Positions 22,281-32,895 of a stretch of DNA of 64,000 nucleotides are shown here, one piece after another. Location of the stretch: the NCBI RefSeq assembly GCF_902459465.1, contig NC_047071.1, positions 8,388,098 through 8,452,097 on the forward strand. The letters run 5' to 3'. The notes beneath the pieces are model-generated. The model saw only the letters and a list, made by a program, of their open reading frames with translations. It was not told the DNA's origin and made no database searches. The position numbers and the translations under genes are program-made. This DNA is from Asterias rubens. Taxonomy: Eukaryota > Echinodermata > Asteroidea > Forcipulatida > Asteriidae. How positions within the stretch are numbered: the stretch's first letter is position 1; every line of letters starts with the position of its first letter.

Positions 22281-25200
22281 TCACGTATCACTTGTCCTCA
22301 TCACCTCACAAAAGTCAAGAGTCCGGCCGACGATCTTGGAGATTTCCTCTGAGAGTAAATTGTGCATAGGGATGCCATCATGGGAATAAACCCAATCATT
22401 ATTCACATAGTCATACCGTTTGGGGCCGCTGTAGAAAGATGAGATAAAATTAACATTAGAATTATCAACTCTAAAACAAAGATTGTAATAATGGGAAGAG
22501 CAAGGTTTCTCATTTTTCTAACAGTGCGTAGGCAACTTGACTATGGTTTTAACTTAAAAGTACATGTAGCTGTTGTCAAGCACACTGGACTCGGAGAGTT
22601 CGTTCCAGCCCTGGGCTGACTTTTATAGAACTCTAAGCACAAAAATTACTTATATGAAATTTCTTCCTTGACAAAAACAAGATTACCAACCAAATTTCCA
22701 TGTGATTTGCAGAATAAGCAAACAACAACTGAATATCAATAACAAGCAATATGCAACAAATGGAAATTTGGTTGGTAATCCTGTTTTTATCTTGGAATAA
22801 ATTTCATGCTAAGCAAATTTTTGTGCTTAGCAGCCCTATGAAATTAGGCCCTGGTCCCTCAACTGTGTGGGTGGCGGGGGGGGGGGGGGGGGGGGGGGGG
22901 GGGATGGTGGGGGATCAAAATTGTGGATATAAAAAAAAGTATCCCAAGCACTGAACAAACCTTGTTGGTGAAGACAGCCATATCTGTTTGTTAGGTGACT
23001 GCTTGTTAATGACGTACGTGCCGTGGTCGGCCCCAAAGCTCACTGTTAACACGCCCGACTGTAGAAAAAAGGAAACGGAACATATGAGAAATGTACCCAA
23101 AACATTCTTCTACCATGCAGGCGGGCCTGTTATTTCATCTTTGCAAAGGGCAAGGCCATTTTCTTTCTGCAAAGGGGACACTTTTGAAGGGGCCCCAAGG
23201 CCAAGACCAGGGGCATCATCGGCAATGGCCTCCGTGTAATCACAGCCTGACTATGGACCTGCGAGACTGACATGAATAGCTTTGACATCCCATCTGAGGG
23301 GTGAAGCAACTCTGGTGTTTAGAAGGTATACGTTTGGTAATTATCACTCTTAAAATTAATGGCTATAAAAACTTGCTTGGTGCAAAGAACCAAAGCTTTT
23401 GATAAAATAAAGCATTTTTAGAATCAATTCACTTTGAATTTATGTTGCTATGGACACATAAATCAGTTTTTATAACCTCCCACAACTTCAATTTGAGAAG
23501 TGTTACTGACAGTAATGTTTTTCAGACTGTGTATTCTGATTATGGATTACTCTTTCTGCATGGACATATTAATCGCTCCAGATTTTATGTGTTATCTCTA
23601 AATGCAACCCCTTTAAACATTTTGTTAAAAAAAAAAAAAAAAAAAAGTTAATTAAATCGTATGATCATCTACACCTTGTAAACCCCTTAAGGTGCTACAT
23701 AATTGGGTCTCAGAATACATCACTGCAATAACCTATCTTTCTGAAAGTTGTATATTTTCAGCACCTTGAGTACCTTGTTTAGTAGATACATGTACGCACG
23801 TTACATACAATGCAAGACATCTATAATATTATAATGTTTATGTTTTTTTATTGGGTTAAAACAATTGAATGGTTAAAAAACCTAAGGTATACTTATGTAT
23901 GCCTTTAAAGAAAGACAGCGCTGGGACCAGAACTTACTCTCTTTGTGTCTCCCCCACCCCACCATAAGGGACTTTTCGTTTTCGACGACGGATGGTTCTG
24001 CGACGGTTGTTCAGCTAAACGTTGTCGTTTTCAGCACAATGAAGATTCATCCCAAGTACTGTCAGAGAAATTGAGGGACGACCGTCCTCAAAGCCGACGC
24101 ATGCGCAGATGAAGCCAAATGTCATCTTTACCGTCGCAGAACCATCCGTCGTCGAAAACGAAAAGTCCCTAATATTTGTAAGGAAAGACCGTTATTTCAT
24201 AAATACCCCAGTAGGGATAGATCAAGATACATTTTCTCACCGAGTATGTGACGTCAAAATCTGTCAGAGAGTCTTCTTCATCTCCAAGCTCCTCCAGGAA
24301 TTCTAGTAGATTCTCTAGAGTTTCCTCCGCCAGGTTCTCAAAGGTTAACTGGTCAAGGGATCTGGAAAGAGGAATTAGAAGATTGGGTGTCAATCATTCT
24401 TGTACTGGGCACTTATCATAGGAACCAAGCTTGTATCGGATCGGTTACAGGGAACTGTAAATGTTGTATAGCAAAATATTTTGGCTGCACAGATTTTGTT
24501 CACAGTGAATGGTAATAAATGAGTAGCAAATTGTAATTTTGAGTAGGAATTGACACATTTTTCTCTGCTATACTATACATGGGGAAATCATTCACAGGGT
24601 TAATAAACCAGCCAAGTCTAGGACCTAAGACATCTTCAGAATGCTGAAGGGAGAAGTTGATTTTCTCATTGTGCTGCCAGTCATCTGTGGGCAAGCAACA
24701 TACAAAGTGTGGACTTGAGATCAAACAAGTCCACAAAATGTAGGGACTTGTAAGCGTAGAATGCCTAGTAACGTGGAGTACGCACGCGCAGAAGCCAGAA
24801 TTCGCCGCTAACCCGTGAAATATGCTTGCCATAAGCACAGAATTCCCTCACTTTCAGTGCCCATTCTGTGCTTATGGTAGGCAGAGCCATGAAATTGGAC
24901 CCAGGTCTCACCCTTCTGTTGAGCTTGAAAACACACGAGAACTTTTCCAAACTTGTTTGACTGCAACACCTTGATGTTCTCCCATCAACGAGAGCGGAGA
25001 AGTGCCATGCTACAATAAAAGTAATTATTAAAATTAAGTTTTTGGTTGATCTTTTCCAAACTTGTTTGACTGCAACACCTTGATGTTCTCCCATCAACGA
25101 GAGCGGAGAAGTGCCATGCTACAATAAAAGTAATTGTTAAAATTAAGTTTTTGGTTGATCTTTTCCAAACTTGTTTGACTGCAACACCTTGATGTTCTCC

Positions 25201-26850
25201 CATCAATGAGAGCGGAGTGGTGCCATGCTACAATAAAAGTAATTGTTAAAATTAAGTTTTTGGTTGATCTTTTCCAAACTTGTCTGACTGCAACACCTTG
25301 ATGTTCTCCCATCAATGAGAGCGGAGTGGTGCCATGCTACAATAAAAGTAGTTGTTAAAACTAAGTTTATTGTCGACCACTAAACTTACATGTTATGGTC
25401 TATATGTAGATAACTCACGACTCTGCGTCACACGGTGACATGTTGACTATATAGAACATGCAAATTATACACCAAATGTTATTGAATGACATTATGTGAG
25501 TTTAATTATCTGTTTGATTTGTCAACTTCATTGATTGATTGATTGGTAAACTACTTGTTGGCTGTGTAGACATGAGAAAACTTGAATTGGGTCAAAGACA
25601 AAACCTAATTCACTTTCATCAATAGGCTAGTGGTCCAGTGTAACATTGGAGCCATGCTAACTACATGTGTACTATATTCCACACACTTGAGTTGGGATGG
25701 AAAGCTGTCACACAACTCCTCCCTGGACAACATGGGGGAGTTCTTGTCAAAATTTCAGGTAAAACCCTTCCTCTTACCAATAAAAAATACCTCTTTTTCA
25801 ATCAACAGACTGAAAATGATAATATCTATTATCATATTAAAGGAACACGTTGCCTTGGATCGGACGAGTTGGTCTATGAAAAGCGTTTGAAACCGTTTTT
25901 AATGAAATGCATATGGTTAGAAAGATGTTTTAAATGTACAATATAATGATCCACACAAGTATCACTCAATATTGCACGGTTTTCATTTTACGTCGCGAAC
26001 TAACACGGTCGACCATTTATGGATAAATGACCGACCGTGTTTGTCGACATGGTAAAACGAAAACCACGCAATTTCGAGGCATATTTGTGTAGATCATTGT
26101 ATCCTACTTTTACAACATCTTTCTAACCATCCATACCGATTTTATAACAAACGGTTACATAGCGCTTTTTAAAGACCAACTCGACCGTTCCAAGGCAACG
26201 TGTTTCTTTAAAATACACGAGTGTGACTCTTCCATGACCACACATCCATGCCATGTTTAAAATAATTATGTGCTTTTTAATTAACAATTTTTGTCTGTTT
26301 TTGTGCGACTGGCCTATCTCACTGATCTCGAGTCGAGCTAGTTGAGATAACCTAACCCTCCTGCCAACGGCGTGCAGTGCAGGAGTGTTACGTTAGCGCA
26401 ACTGACTAATCTGAGTGAGTTGAGCATACCCAATGGGAGACTTTCTGGGACGATAGAGGGCAGCAGACTTACCGGGTAAATCCATTGTTCTCAGAATTAT
26501 GCGCATGTTCAGAACTACGTAAACAATGGAAATTTACCCGGTATGTCTGCTGCCACCTAGCGTTGGAAAGTCTCCTATTGAACTGCAAAAAAGAACAGTA
26601 GACTGTGTAGTAGAGCAAGATAGAACACATTTTTTAAACATTTATATTCATAAAACCAGCCCTTTTTGCTCACCCTTGTCGAAAACAATGGACACCACGT
26701 ATTCACAGGACATGTGAAACTGCTGGACCCATTTAGAGATGCACAACATTTGTTGAGAATAACTCTGTCTGCGGTGAATCTGGAACACCGAGATCGAGAT
26801 CCGACGAGGATCCGGTCCATTTGGCCAAAACGAAGCAACAATCTACTCAT
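22281..26850 (-). CDS. Frataxin, mitochondrial iron-sulfur cluster assembly factor
   Basis: Exons found, in transcript order: 26850-26674 (59 codons), 24361-24241 (121 nt), 23058-22961 (98 nt), 22428-22281 (148 nt with TGA). Exon 1 gives an Arg/Ser-rich, acid-free N-terminus ([17 protein letters not shown]), as expected of a mitochondrial targeting peptide. The next exon carries the acidic helix ([20 protein letters not shown]) and the start of the beta sheet. The third has GTYVINKQ and [10 protein letters not shown], the frataxin signature. The last has GPKRYDY and WVYSHDG. Lengths 121 and 98 equal those I recall for human FXN exons 3 and 4. Exon 1 ends in phase 0, but the 121 nt exon needs two preceding bases, so one exon of length 3n+2 (human exon 2 equivalent) is missing from this model. 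A weak candidate is near 24630-24683. Frataxin acts in the matrix as an activator of cysteine desulfurase in Fe-S assembly. No disabling change is seen in the four exons. Confidence 0.88.
22608..22854. mobile_element. Foldback of the GGGCCCAATTTCATAGAGC family in an FXN intron
   Basis: Right end CAGCCCTATGAAATTAGGCC. Inner arms GATTACCAACCAAATTTCCA and TGGAAATTTGGTTGGTAATC are perfect reverse complements around a GC-poor loop. Confidence 0.6.
22873..22903 (+). repeat. Poly-G tract of about 30
   Basis: An almost uninterrupted G run followed by GATGGTGGGGG, in the frataxin intron just 3' of the 98 nt exon. Such tracts can form G-quadruplexes and are hard to sequence, so the length is uncertain. 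Confidence 0.7.
23967..24170. mobile_element. MITE with perfect 40 bp terminal inverted repeats
   Basis: AGGGACTTTTCGTTTTCGAC begins the left end, and its exact 40 bp reverse complement closes the right end at 24170. The interior (about 124 bp) has no coding capacity. It lies in an FXN intron, 70 bp from the 121 nt exon. Perfect arms imply recent activity or selection on the fold. Confidence 0.75.
24751..24903. mobile_element. Foldback related to the 51339-51620 element
   Basis: Shares TAAGCGTAGAATGCC, GTACGCACGCGCAGAAGCC and GCAGAGCCATGAAATTGG with the larger element at 51339-51620, in the same order. Confidence 0.6.
24941..25375. repeat. Four-copy 109 bp tandem repeat
   Basis: CTTTTCCAAACTTGTTTGAC recurs four times at 108-109 bp spacing. 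Units one and two share CAACGAGAGCGGAGAAG; units three and four share CAATGAGAGCGGAGTGG. The open frames across it on the - strand repeat accordingly and are not taken as a gene. Confidence 0.85.
25837..26211 (+). mobile_element. TTAA-ended foldback element, family 2, full copy
   Basis: TTAAAGGAACACGTTGCCTT at the left and its reverse complement, with two changes, at the right. Inner arms GAACTAACACGGTCG and CGACCGTGTTTGTCG flank the centre near 26020. Ends in TTAA. Lies in FXN intron 1. This is the reference copy for family 2. Confidence 0.75.
26339..26405. mobile_element. Short foldback, AGTTGCGATAACGTAACCCTCC family
   Basis: GTTGAGATAACCTAACCCTC pairs with AGTGTTACGTTAGCGCAAC around a short loop. 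In FXN intron 1. Confidence 0.5.
26431..26579 (+). mobile_element. 149 bp inverted-repeat element, copy 1
   Basis: Identical over all 149 bp to 35686-35834. The ends CAATGGGAGACTTTC and GAAAGTCTCCTATT are imperfect inverted repeats, with GCAGCAGACTTACCGGGTAA / TTACCCGGTATGTCTGCTGC as inner arms. It lies 95 bp downstream of FXN exon 1, inside intron 1. Confidence 0.8.
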
Positions 26851-28560
26851 GTTGAGAAATGGTCGGTAGATCAACGTTGCTAATATCGTTGCTACCGTTT
26901 TCCGTAAATAATGTTAGTGTAGATTGAAAGGGATGCTTGTAATCGTAATTTGTTGTATTACTTTTTCTAACAGCTGCAGCAAGACCGTGTGTCTATGGAG
27001 GCTGCCATGATGGATCAAGTAACTAATTGTTGTCAATAGGTGGCGCTATGGCAGGCAGAGCCGTTTTCGGGGGGGTTATACATGTACTTGATTCAAGCAT
27101 GGAGGAGAAGGAGTCCCGTTCTCGTCAAAATTGCGTCCCCGAATGACACAGGTTGGGAGAGTTTTCTGACTTTAGGTGATAGGACTGAACATAAAAGGAC
27201 CATGGGGGGGGGGAGGGGGGGGGGGCGTTCCATCACGACACGTCAAGTTCATCCTTATCACAGTCATCATAAGCACAATACTTCGCCCCTTTACGATACA
27301 CTACTCAAATTAACAACAATCCAAAATACATAGTTTTGCGGTAAGCCTGCCGAGAGGCTTTACATAACTTTTTAATCATTTCCCGTTTCAAAAAAAAACA
27401 ATTATCCACAAAACAAATTCCAGACACTTAACCGCTCTAGAACTGCCAAAAACTCAAACAGACTGTTTTACTTTTTGTCTGTATCGCTTTTCCTGATACA
27501 GATTCAATTGTAATAGAAAGATTTATTATTTTAGTTATAAATAAAAGGCCGAGCTGTGTACAAATGTTGGTTTAAAGCGATGAAAACAAAATCGCCGAAC
27601 ATTGTGTTTGTTTGGCGAATTCGAATGCCAATGACACGCGCACACTGCGTAACAATAAAAAATTGTAGCGCGGTGTTTTAGAAGTTGTTTTTACGTAACT
27701 TTAGTACCGTGCCGGCCCAATAGACGTTGTTTTTCGTAACTATAAGGCCGTGCCGGCCCAATACATAGTGGCACAGGAAGTCGTGTCCGCCACCTCCATA
27801 GAGCAAGAGTTACCATTATTACACAATCTTTTCATCTTGCACACAAAGGCTACCCCCCCCCCCCTCTTCAGGAGCTTCCCAGGGTGTACAATAAAGACAC
27901 AATCGGAGGGGATCCACAATGTCCCCCATCGAGCACCAACTGTTATGTTGGACCCCACAATAACCAATGTGGATGTTATTTATTACATTATGTTGTTGAT
28001 TTTTCTTTCTCTCGTGTAAAGGAAAGCAGTAATCTTACATCAAAGTTGCGTCCCTCCAGCAGCAAAAATATCGGGCAATGCACCCGCGAACATGGGCCCA
28101 TAACAATTGCCGAAAAAGGACATACTTCTCAAAATAGACAAATTATACAACTGTCTATCTTCAGTATTCGCCCCTCCCCCCTCCTCCTTTCCGGTCATGC
28201 AGCAAAGCAATAGAAGATCGAACAATAGCATTATTTCAATTTAAAGAGCCCATTCGAATCGATCTATATTGATCGATATTGCTGTGCGGTTGATGTGCCC
28301 CCACCTATTGTGTATTCATTGCCGAGTTCTGGGAATCTCTGGAATTCGTTAGAGGATGTGGAGCGGGGGTGGGGACTTCTATACAAGAGGAAGAGGGCTA
28401 CATTAAAGCATGGAGGAGCTAATTCTAGGAGTAAAATATGGAAACATTTTGGATGACACCCTCTGCCACCCGGTATAGAACTCTATAGGTGTATAGGGTA
28501 TGTGTACTTATACTCAGCATCTGATATAGATGGAATTGAAACAGAATTTAGATAGTTGAA
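26851..28560. other. No recognisable gene; likely FXN promoter side
   Basis: Upstream of FXN exon 1. It contains GCTGCCATGATGG (26998-27010, similar to a YY1-type element), a G-rich tract near 27205-27230 and C runs near 27850. No convincing divergent gene is seen. Confidence 0.35.
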
Positions 28561-28569
28561 TTGTATAAT

Positions 28570-28862
28570 GTATATTTGGTTTGCGGTAACACCATGTGTG
28601 TATCTACTTGCCAGGTAGTAGAGAACCGTCTTGCTTTATTCTACTATTGCGGAGCAGATGTTCGGGGATTCGGGAGGCTTCTCAGTTCTGAAAAGAACTG
28701 TCCTGCTTTTAAACTATTACCTGGGCGGATGGTATATAAATAGGCTGGGACTACTACTTTAGCTTCATGATCGTGATGAACTGTATTGCCGCGGAGTCAG
28801 TTCTTAAAATTGGTCTCAACGTAACGTTTCGACCAGCTTGCTCTAGTCATCGTCAGGAGACC
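28570..28862 (-). mobile_element. Remnant of a Penelope-like or retrozyme-like element
   Basis: The - strand starts with a hammerhead-like fold (28862-28812) and continues through a GTTCT-GAAA-AGAAC hairpin region near 28690 to a CACATGGTGTTACCGCAAACC end. Similar modules (GCACCATGTGTA, GGTTC..GAAC hairpin, GAAAC motif) occur at 47935-48165 and 63350-63600. No reverse transcriptase remains. Assignment to Penelope-like elements rests on the known association of small hammerheads with that class and is inference. Confidence 0.4.
28812..28862 (-). ncRNA. Hammerhead-ribozyme-like motif
   Basis: On the - strand: stem I GGTCTC (28862-28857) with GAGACC (28817-28812); core CTGACGA (28856-28850); stem II GACTAG (28848-28843) with CTGGTC (28836-28831) and a six-base loop; GAAA (28830-28827); a two-base-pair stem III CG-tta-CG; then TT before stem I, which would place cleavage after the GTT triplet. 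This follows the CUGANGA...GAAA...NUH plan. One extra T (28849) separates the core from stem II, which may weaken or abolish activity. Confidence 0.55.
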
Positions 28863-28869
28863 GTGTACA

Positions 28870-29773
28870 ATTTGGAATTTCCTACAACTTTTACATCCCA
28901 CACGGTTTGCTGCTGTTTTGATGACAATGCCAATTTAATCAGATGTCATAACCCCAACGGCAGCGATTCCCCCATGCTCAAGGAAAGACTTTGGGAGATA
29001 AAAAAACACTGGAAATTGAAAGAAGAACATAAGGAACAATAAAGGGCATACCCAGCGTATTAATTGGAATGTTACTTTCTTGAGAAATAAAAGCCACATC
29101 GGTACCCATTTTTAATAAACAATCGTCAACACCAAACAATCTAAGAAACAAAATATATATTTATTAATTTAAAAAAAAACTTGAATAAAACACAGACAAT
29201 TATGATTTATGCTGTTGTAAGTTGATTGGTTTTACAATGCATTTTCTGAACAATATTTTTCTCGTTATTGGATTTGGTCAGTTCGACTTTGGTTTTGGAT
29301 CCACACTTGTGAATATCACCTTTTTAAAAGTGACTAAGGATTTATAAGTTAAAGGCCGTAAACAAATAAGAGGCCCAATTAAGAACGATTTCGAAATGTT
29401 CATTAATTATTAAAAAATAATATCCTTTTAAAGTGAAACCTTTGTTGCTTTAAAATTGAATTGTTACAACTTTTCCTGAAAAAGCAATGTTATTTAAGAT
29501 TTTGACACATTTGTTTGTGTGTTCAGTACATGGTATAAAAAATAGCATTAAAAATATACATGTATCTTTAAAAATAACGCGTAGGGTAAAGATGCTTACT
29601 CAGCCCAGCCGACCGTGACCATTAATCAAATTATTCTTACATCTTAGAATCTCATTAAGAGTTAATGTTTTTGACACAATTTTTGCAAACACCCGCCAGA
29701 TAAAAGTTCATTACATCGCAGTAGTTCGTGAGTTATTATTCAAATTGTCTATAGTTTGTTTCATCCACTGTAG
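28870..29773. other. Likely 3' region of the ZIP gene
   Basis: AT-rich. On the - strand an AATAAA (29165-29160) lies about 600 bp past the ZIP stop and could be its polyadenylation signal. Nothing else is recognised. Confidence 0.35.
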
Positions 29774-30781
29774 TTATGTTTTTTGGCAAGTTGCGGGAGT
29801 AATATCAAGGAATGTTTTGAACGCTAGAGTTCCCGTTGCGATCGCTGGTAGAACACTGCCGAGCATGGCCTGTAAGTTCACCAAGTTCGTAGCAATGATC
29901 TCAAAGACGAGCGCCATGAAGATGCCGACGGGAGAAGCTGCCGTGTAGCAGAGCACGCTACGGTTAAGTCCCTCTTCGCCCATCTGGCTGCGTTGGGCAT
30001 ACTGGACTCCCAGACTGAAGGCAAAGACGCATTTGTGGATGGCGACAGCTACCGTGACCTCAAGGGCTTGGGTCGGTGGTTGAGGCTCAAGTCCAACAGT
30101 AAGACCGTCAAATATGCAATGGACGGATAGAATCAGGAGCAAAGCGATGACACTTGGCTCCAGCGACCGCGATTTCTGTTCAGTTTGTGGTGGATCTTCG
30201 GTCTCGGTGATGTAACCATTGGAACGAGAACTTGCTTTCAATGACGAGTGTCGCCGGAGACGGTTCAATGGAGTGTCGTGAACAAACTGTCTCTCGCCTT
30301 CAAAGGAAGTCGGCTGGACTTCAGTGTCTTTAGTTTGGGACAGTTTGGGCAGGACGAGAGTCCTCTGACGATAAGCATAAACCCTGGAGTCTGTTGGTGG
30401 CACTTTTTCGATGTTGTTGTTCATTATGTTGGTACTGTTATTCATGTTGGTACCCTCCTTCCTCAGCTTCGTATTCATGGTGTCACCCTCCAGCTCCGTA
30501 TTCAGCATTTTGGCACTCTCCAGCTCCTTATTCACTCTTGCAACAAGTCTTCGGAAGTCTGGGAAGAGGTCCAGTAAGCAGGTTGCTAGAAACACCCCTC
30601 CGGCGAAGCAGTTCATACCGGTCAGAATCTGCTGAAGACGGTGCAGATCTAGGGAGTTATCGAGTCCACGGTGGAGGTAGGTTATCAGTTTACCGGGAAG
30701 CCAGCCGCACATGAAGACGAGGAAGAGCAGCGTCACGAGTGCCGCGATTTTCGTCGCCGTTCCCTGCAACAGATTCAACAT
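29774..30781 (-). CDS. SLC39/ZIP subfamily II-like transporter, single exon, reduced membrane topology
   Basis: 335 residues, uninterrupted. Residues 10-31 are TM1. GMNCFAGGVFLATCLLDLFP (55-74) is TM2 and matches the ZIP1/2/3 GGVFLATC motif. Residues 211-232 contain the metal-site helix SVHCIFDGLTVGL (H221, D225 where most members have E). AIHKCVFAFSLG (248-258) is the next helix, with the HK found in ZIP1/ZIP2. Two more hydrophobic segments lie at 276-296 and 303-322. Two usual features are missing: residues 75-209 are polar and Asn/Lys/Glu-rich with no TM3, and the chain stops right after GTLAFKTFLD, without the final helix. The polar loop contains an imperfect ~30 bp tandem repeat (30430-30540). 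The family imports Zn (and related ions) across membranes; whether this six-helix form transports is unknown. It could be a retrocopy-derived or degenerating gene, but the frame is fully open. Confidence 0.8.
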   Translation of the reverse strand: MLNLLQGTATKIAALVTLLFLVFMCGWLPGKLITYLHRGLDNSLDLHRLQQILTGMNCFAGGVFLATCLLDLFPDFRRLVARVNKELESAKMLNTELEGDTMNTKLRKEGTNMNNSTNIMNNNIEKVPPTDSRVYAYRQRTLVLPKLSQTKDTEVQPTSFEGERQFVHDTPLNRLRRHSSLKASSRSNGYITETEDPPQTEQKSRSLEPSVIALLLILSVHCIFDGLTVGLEPQPPTQALEVTVAVAIHKCVFAFSLGVQYAQRSQMGEEGLNRSVLCYTAASPVGIFMALVFEIIATNLVNLQAMLGSVLPAIATGTLAFKTFLDITPATCQKT

Positions 30782-31027
30782 GATGACTGCTGCTGAGTTG
30801 AAAATACTCCTTCAAAGATGAGATTTATGGACTAGTAGTATTGCCGTAAAAATACGAACATCGTCACACTCTCTCCGTCCTTTTCTCAGTCTTCACACCG
30901 TTGTGCGCGTTGTGATGGTCTACGAGTGCAGAAGTCGCAGCAGACGGCATGTACCCACCACATACAACACGGTGAACGACTGAGTGCTTCTCGGACAGAA
31001 TGAACACAAAACGTCTTCAGAAATCTG

Positions 31028-31047
31028 CTTTTATACGGGCTATAAAA
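31028..31047 (-). promoter_or_regulatory. TATA-like boxes upstream of the ZIP gene
   Basis: On the - strand TTTTTATAGCCCG is followed by TATAAAAGC (31035-31027). About 30 bp downstream the sequence is suitable for a start site, leaving a 5' UTR of roughly 200 bp before the ATG at 30781. Confidence 0.5.
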
Positions 31048-31049
31048 AG

Positions 31050-32083
31050 AAAAGACTTCCCCCATAGAACTAAATTTGAATTACAAAAGCGCTCCAACCG
31101 AAAGTCTTTGGTGCTCAAAGGTGATTACGTAACTGCTTGACACTGGAGGGGCTCGTTTGGGGCCTTGTCCTCAAAGACGGCTCTGAATGGGTACACGCGC
31201 CGAGAGAGTGATTGCTGGAGATGTTGAAATAAGCTCACGGCCGAGCATTGACGAAATAATTGTACAATGTAGTTATTATAAGGGCGTTGCCCACATGTCT
31301 TATCTCTGTTCAAACAGTGGTTAACGCTGCACCTTAATTGACTTGTTGTGAAAAACTGCTGATGTAAAGCTTGAGAGCAAGTTTGATTTTTTTGCAAGGG
31401 AGTATTAATAACGGTTCTGCTTCCTGTTCCTTTGTATGTTTTTGAATTTACCGTCCGCCTCCCCCCGAAACAAACAATTTAATTAAATTAAAATAACATT
31501 CTTCAAGGCCCTAATGCAGTACTTTTTAGAAAGTCATCAAAAATCATACAAAAAATGAAACTCTATGCATTTCCAAACAAGTATGGTTAGGGCATAGAGC
31601 TCCATGTTCCTTACGCTGTGGTTAGGGTAATTATTGTGGTAAATACAAACTTCATTGAAGTCACATTGTATTTCATCGAAATTGTGACCTTAATTAAACA
31701 AATCAATACCCATTTGCGATATTATGGAAAATGTTTACAGAATTTTCACTTTGGTTTTACCCATATTTCAACGATGTGTGTTAGCACAGAATCCTCAGTA
31801 CTTTTCGAGTTTTGTGAAAACAAATATCACAGGCACATCATCGGGCGGGATTCGAGCCCCAGACCGTTGCATTTCTAGAGCAGTGTCAAACCAAAATATA
31901 GACCAGCGATATTGCCCGGGTAGCTGTATCGGCAGTTCGATTCAAGCACTTCCAATAAGCAGTGCTTTGAATGAATGTACTCTGTTGCAAAACTAACGAA
32001 TATTAGCAGTAACTGTGAGGAAAACCCTTTATAAATCAACAGACGCCTCGCCACCACATAAAGCTGGAGACCCCGCCAACATA
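31050..32083. other. No recognisable gene; decayed tRNA-like stretch
   Basis: Contains GGGATTCGAGCCCCAGACCG at 31849-31868, a B-box-like sequence on the - strand. Nothing else is recognised. Confidence 0.35.
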
Positions 32084-32155
32084 GGGCTGGATAGCTTATA
32101 GTAGTAAAGCGCCGGTACGTTAATCCGGAGGTCGTTTCAAGTCCCACTCCAGTGA
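32084..32155 (+). repeat. tRNA-like SINE head, diverged
   Basis: GGGCTGGATAGCTTATAGTA, then GCGCCGGTACGTTAATCCGG and CAAGTCCCACTCCAG. Same family as 18131-18205, with a damaged A box. Confidence 0.55.
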
Positions 32156-32659
32156 ATGTGTTTTTTTTCAAAATGACCAATTTAAAATCATTTTTATAAA
32201 AAGTGGGTCACTATTGTCCTGAAATACCACCCCACCCAAGCACGTATTTTGGGCAACGCAACTTCACAAACTCCGCATGCAGCATATAACAGTTTTTATA
32301 GTAATATTGTTATGAGCGGTTTGGACGACCAGCCGACCCATGGAATCTGCAAATACACATTGAGGTTGAGCACTTGTTATCTTTATGGCGTTTTAAGCAC
32401 GCAATTCATATTTACAGAAGGAACAATTTGTTGTAATGAGTGTTTGCTGATAAACCATGGCTGAACGAATCGTTGGTTCACCCAAACCATGGGAGCTTTT
32501 TCTTTAAATACTGGGTTACGTGTGATCATGGTGCAGACTGGGCCAATATTCATAGAGCTGCTCGTAAACAGAAACCATTGCTTAAGAGTCTTCTGCTTAG
32601 CATAAATGAGCAGGATACCAGTCACAAATTGTACGTGTGACAATGGTAAGCACAACAAA

Positions 32660-32895
32660 TTTGTTCTGCTTGATTTCGAGACCTCAAATTCTAAGTCTGA
32701 GGTCTCTAAATCAAATTCGTGGAAAATTACTTCTTTCTCGAAAATTACTTCTTTCTCGAAAATACTTCACTTCAGAGCGAGCTGTTTCTCACAATGTTTT
32801 ATATTATTATATCAACCTCTCCCCATTACTCGTAACCAAGCTAGGTTGTATGCTAATTATTATTTTTGAGTAATTACCAATAGTGTTCACTGCCA
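32660..32895 (-). mobile_element. Family 1 foldback, right-truncated copy
   Basis: The central GAGACCTCAAATTCTAAG inverted repeat, a duplicated 19 bp TTACTTCTTTCTCGAAAAT block (32729-32764), and the AGTGTTCACTGCC end. The other half is missing. Confidence 0.6.

Noticed and set aside
24765..25315. Overlapping minus-strand frames with a repeated [17 protein letters not shown] peptide
   Set aside because: Translation of the 109 bp tandem repeat in a frataxin intron.
29774..30781. Loss of a metal-binding residue because the helix reads HK instead of HE
   Set aside because: Human ZIP1 and ZIP2 also have HK at this position, so it is normal for the subfamily.
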